A stretch of DNA of 5,399 nucleotides from Bryobacteraceae bacterium. Its GTDB lineage: Bacteria; Acidobacteriota; Terriglobia; Bryobacterales; Bryobacteraceae. The notes beneath the pieces are model-generated. The model made no database searches, was not told the origin of the DNA, and saw only the letters and a program-made list of their open reading frames with translations. This document shows positions 5,350 to 5,399 of the stretch, piece after piece. The stretch covers positions 1 to 5,399 of the forward strand of contig JASHSD010000134.1 in assembly GCA_030036985.1 (NCBI GenBank), read 5' to 3'. Both the position numbers and the translations under genes were made by a program. Position 1 is the first letter of the stretch, and every line of letters begins with the position of its first letter.

Positions 5350-5399
5350 TCAGCCGGAGCCAAGCGGACCGGATAAGATCGTCATGTAACTGTGGGCGG
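5350..5399 (-). CDS. Possible 3' end of an upstream gene (edge fragment)
   Basis: On the minus strand one frame gives 15 residues, AHSYMTILSGPLGSG, and ends at TGA 5350-5352, 18 bases before the pgsA start. AHSY recalls the AHSYDL/HDYDL near the C-terminus of RimO, a gene often found next to pgsA, but the match is only four residues and another frame is also open. Too little lies inside the window to identify it. Confidence 0.25.
   Translation of the reverse strand, partial: AHSYMTILSGPLGSG

Overview
The window looks like a piece of a bacterial chromosome with about 60% GC in its core genes, most likely from the Acidobacteriota. That guess rests on the tRNA-Tyr / tRNA-Thr / tuf order, the EF-Tu sequence (GHIDHGKT in the P-loop) and the style of the DUF192 and PgsA proteins. 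It is from memory, not from a search.

Layout. (1) Positions 1-1150, minus strand: a translation operon read as tRNA-Tyr(GTA), tRNA-Thr(GGT), then the first 266 codons of tuf (EF-Tu), which runs off the left edge. The tuf leader carries two tandem hairpin repeat units and no visible Shine-Dalgarno. (2) About 1180-3110: an accessory patch of lower and uneven GC. It holds a plus-strand orphan ORF of 100 codons and, on the minus strand, a HicA/HicB toxin-antitoxin module followed with no gap by a gene for a HEPN-like protein (RNAVAH = RX4H motif). Both hic genes are broken as written: hicA by one extra base in a run of five G, hicB by an apparent loss of about 8 bases just after its start. Neither is visible as a simple long ORF. 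(3) 3117-3485, plus strand: a complete DUF192 gene. (4) 3497-5331, minus strand, convergent with DUF192: pgsA (phosphatidylglycerophosphate synthase), then a two-TM protein with a possible PH-like domain, then a DUF218 (SanA/ElyC/YdcF-like) membrane-anchored protein, probably co-transcribed. The tail of another gene may lie at the right edge.

How it fits together. The two ends are housekeeping: translation on the left, envelope and phospholipid functions on the right. The middle is a small mobile or defence-type patch with two RNase-type families, HicA and HEPN, on one strand, apparently one transcript. The hicA stop/hicB start overlap (GTGA) and the hicB stop/HEPN ORF abutment (TAATTG, same frame) are both kept, so the three genes were probably inherited as a unit. 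The most unusual points are this hicA-hicB-HEPN arrangement with two frameshifts, and a 12-base match to the Illumina adapter core near the patch border. The latter raises the question whether the join or the frameshifts are assembly artefacts.
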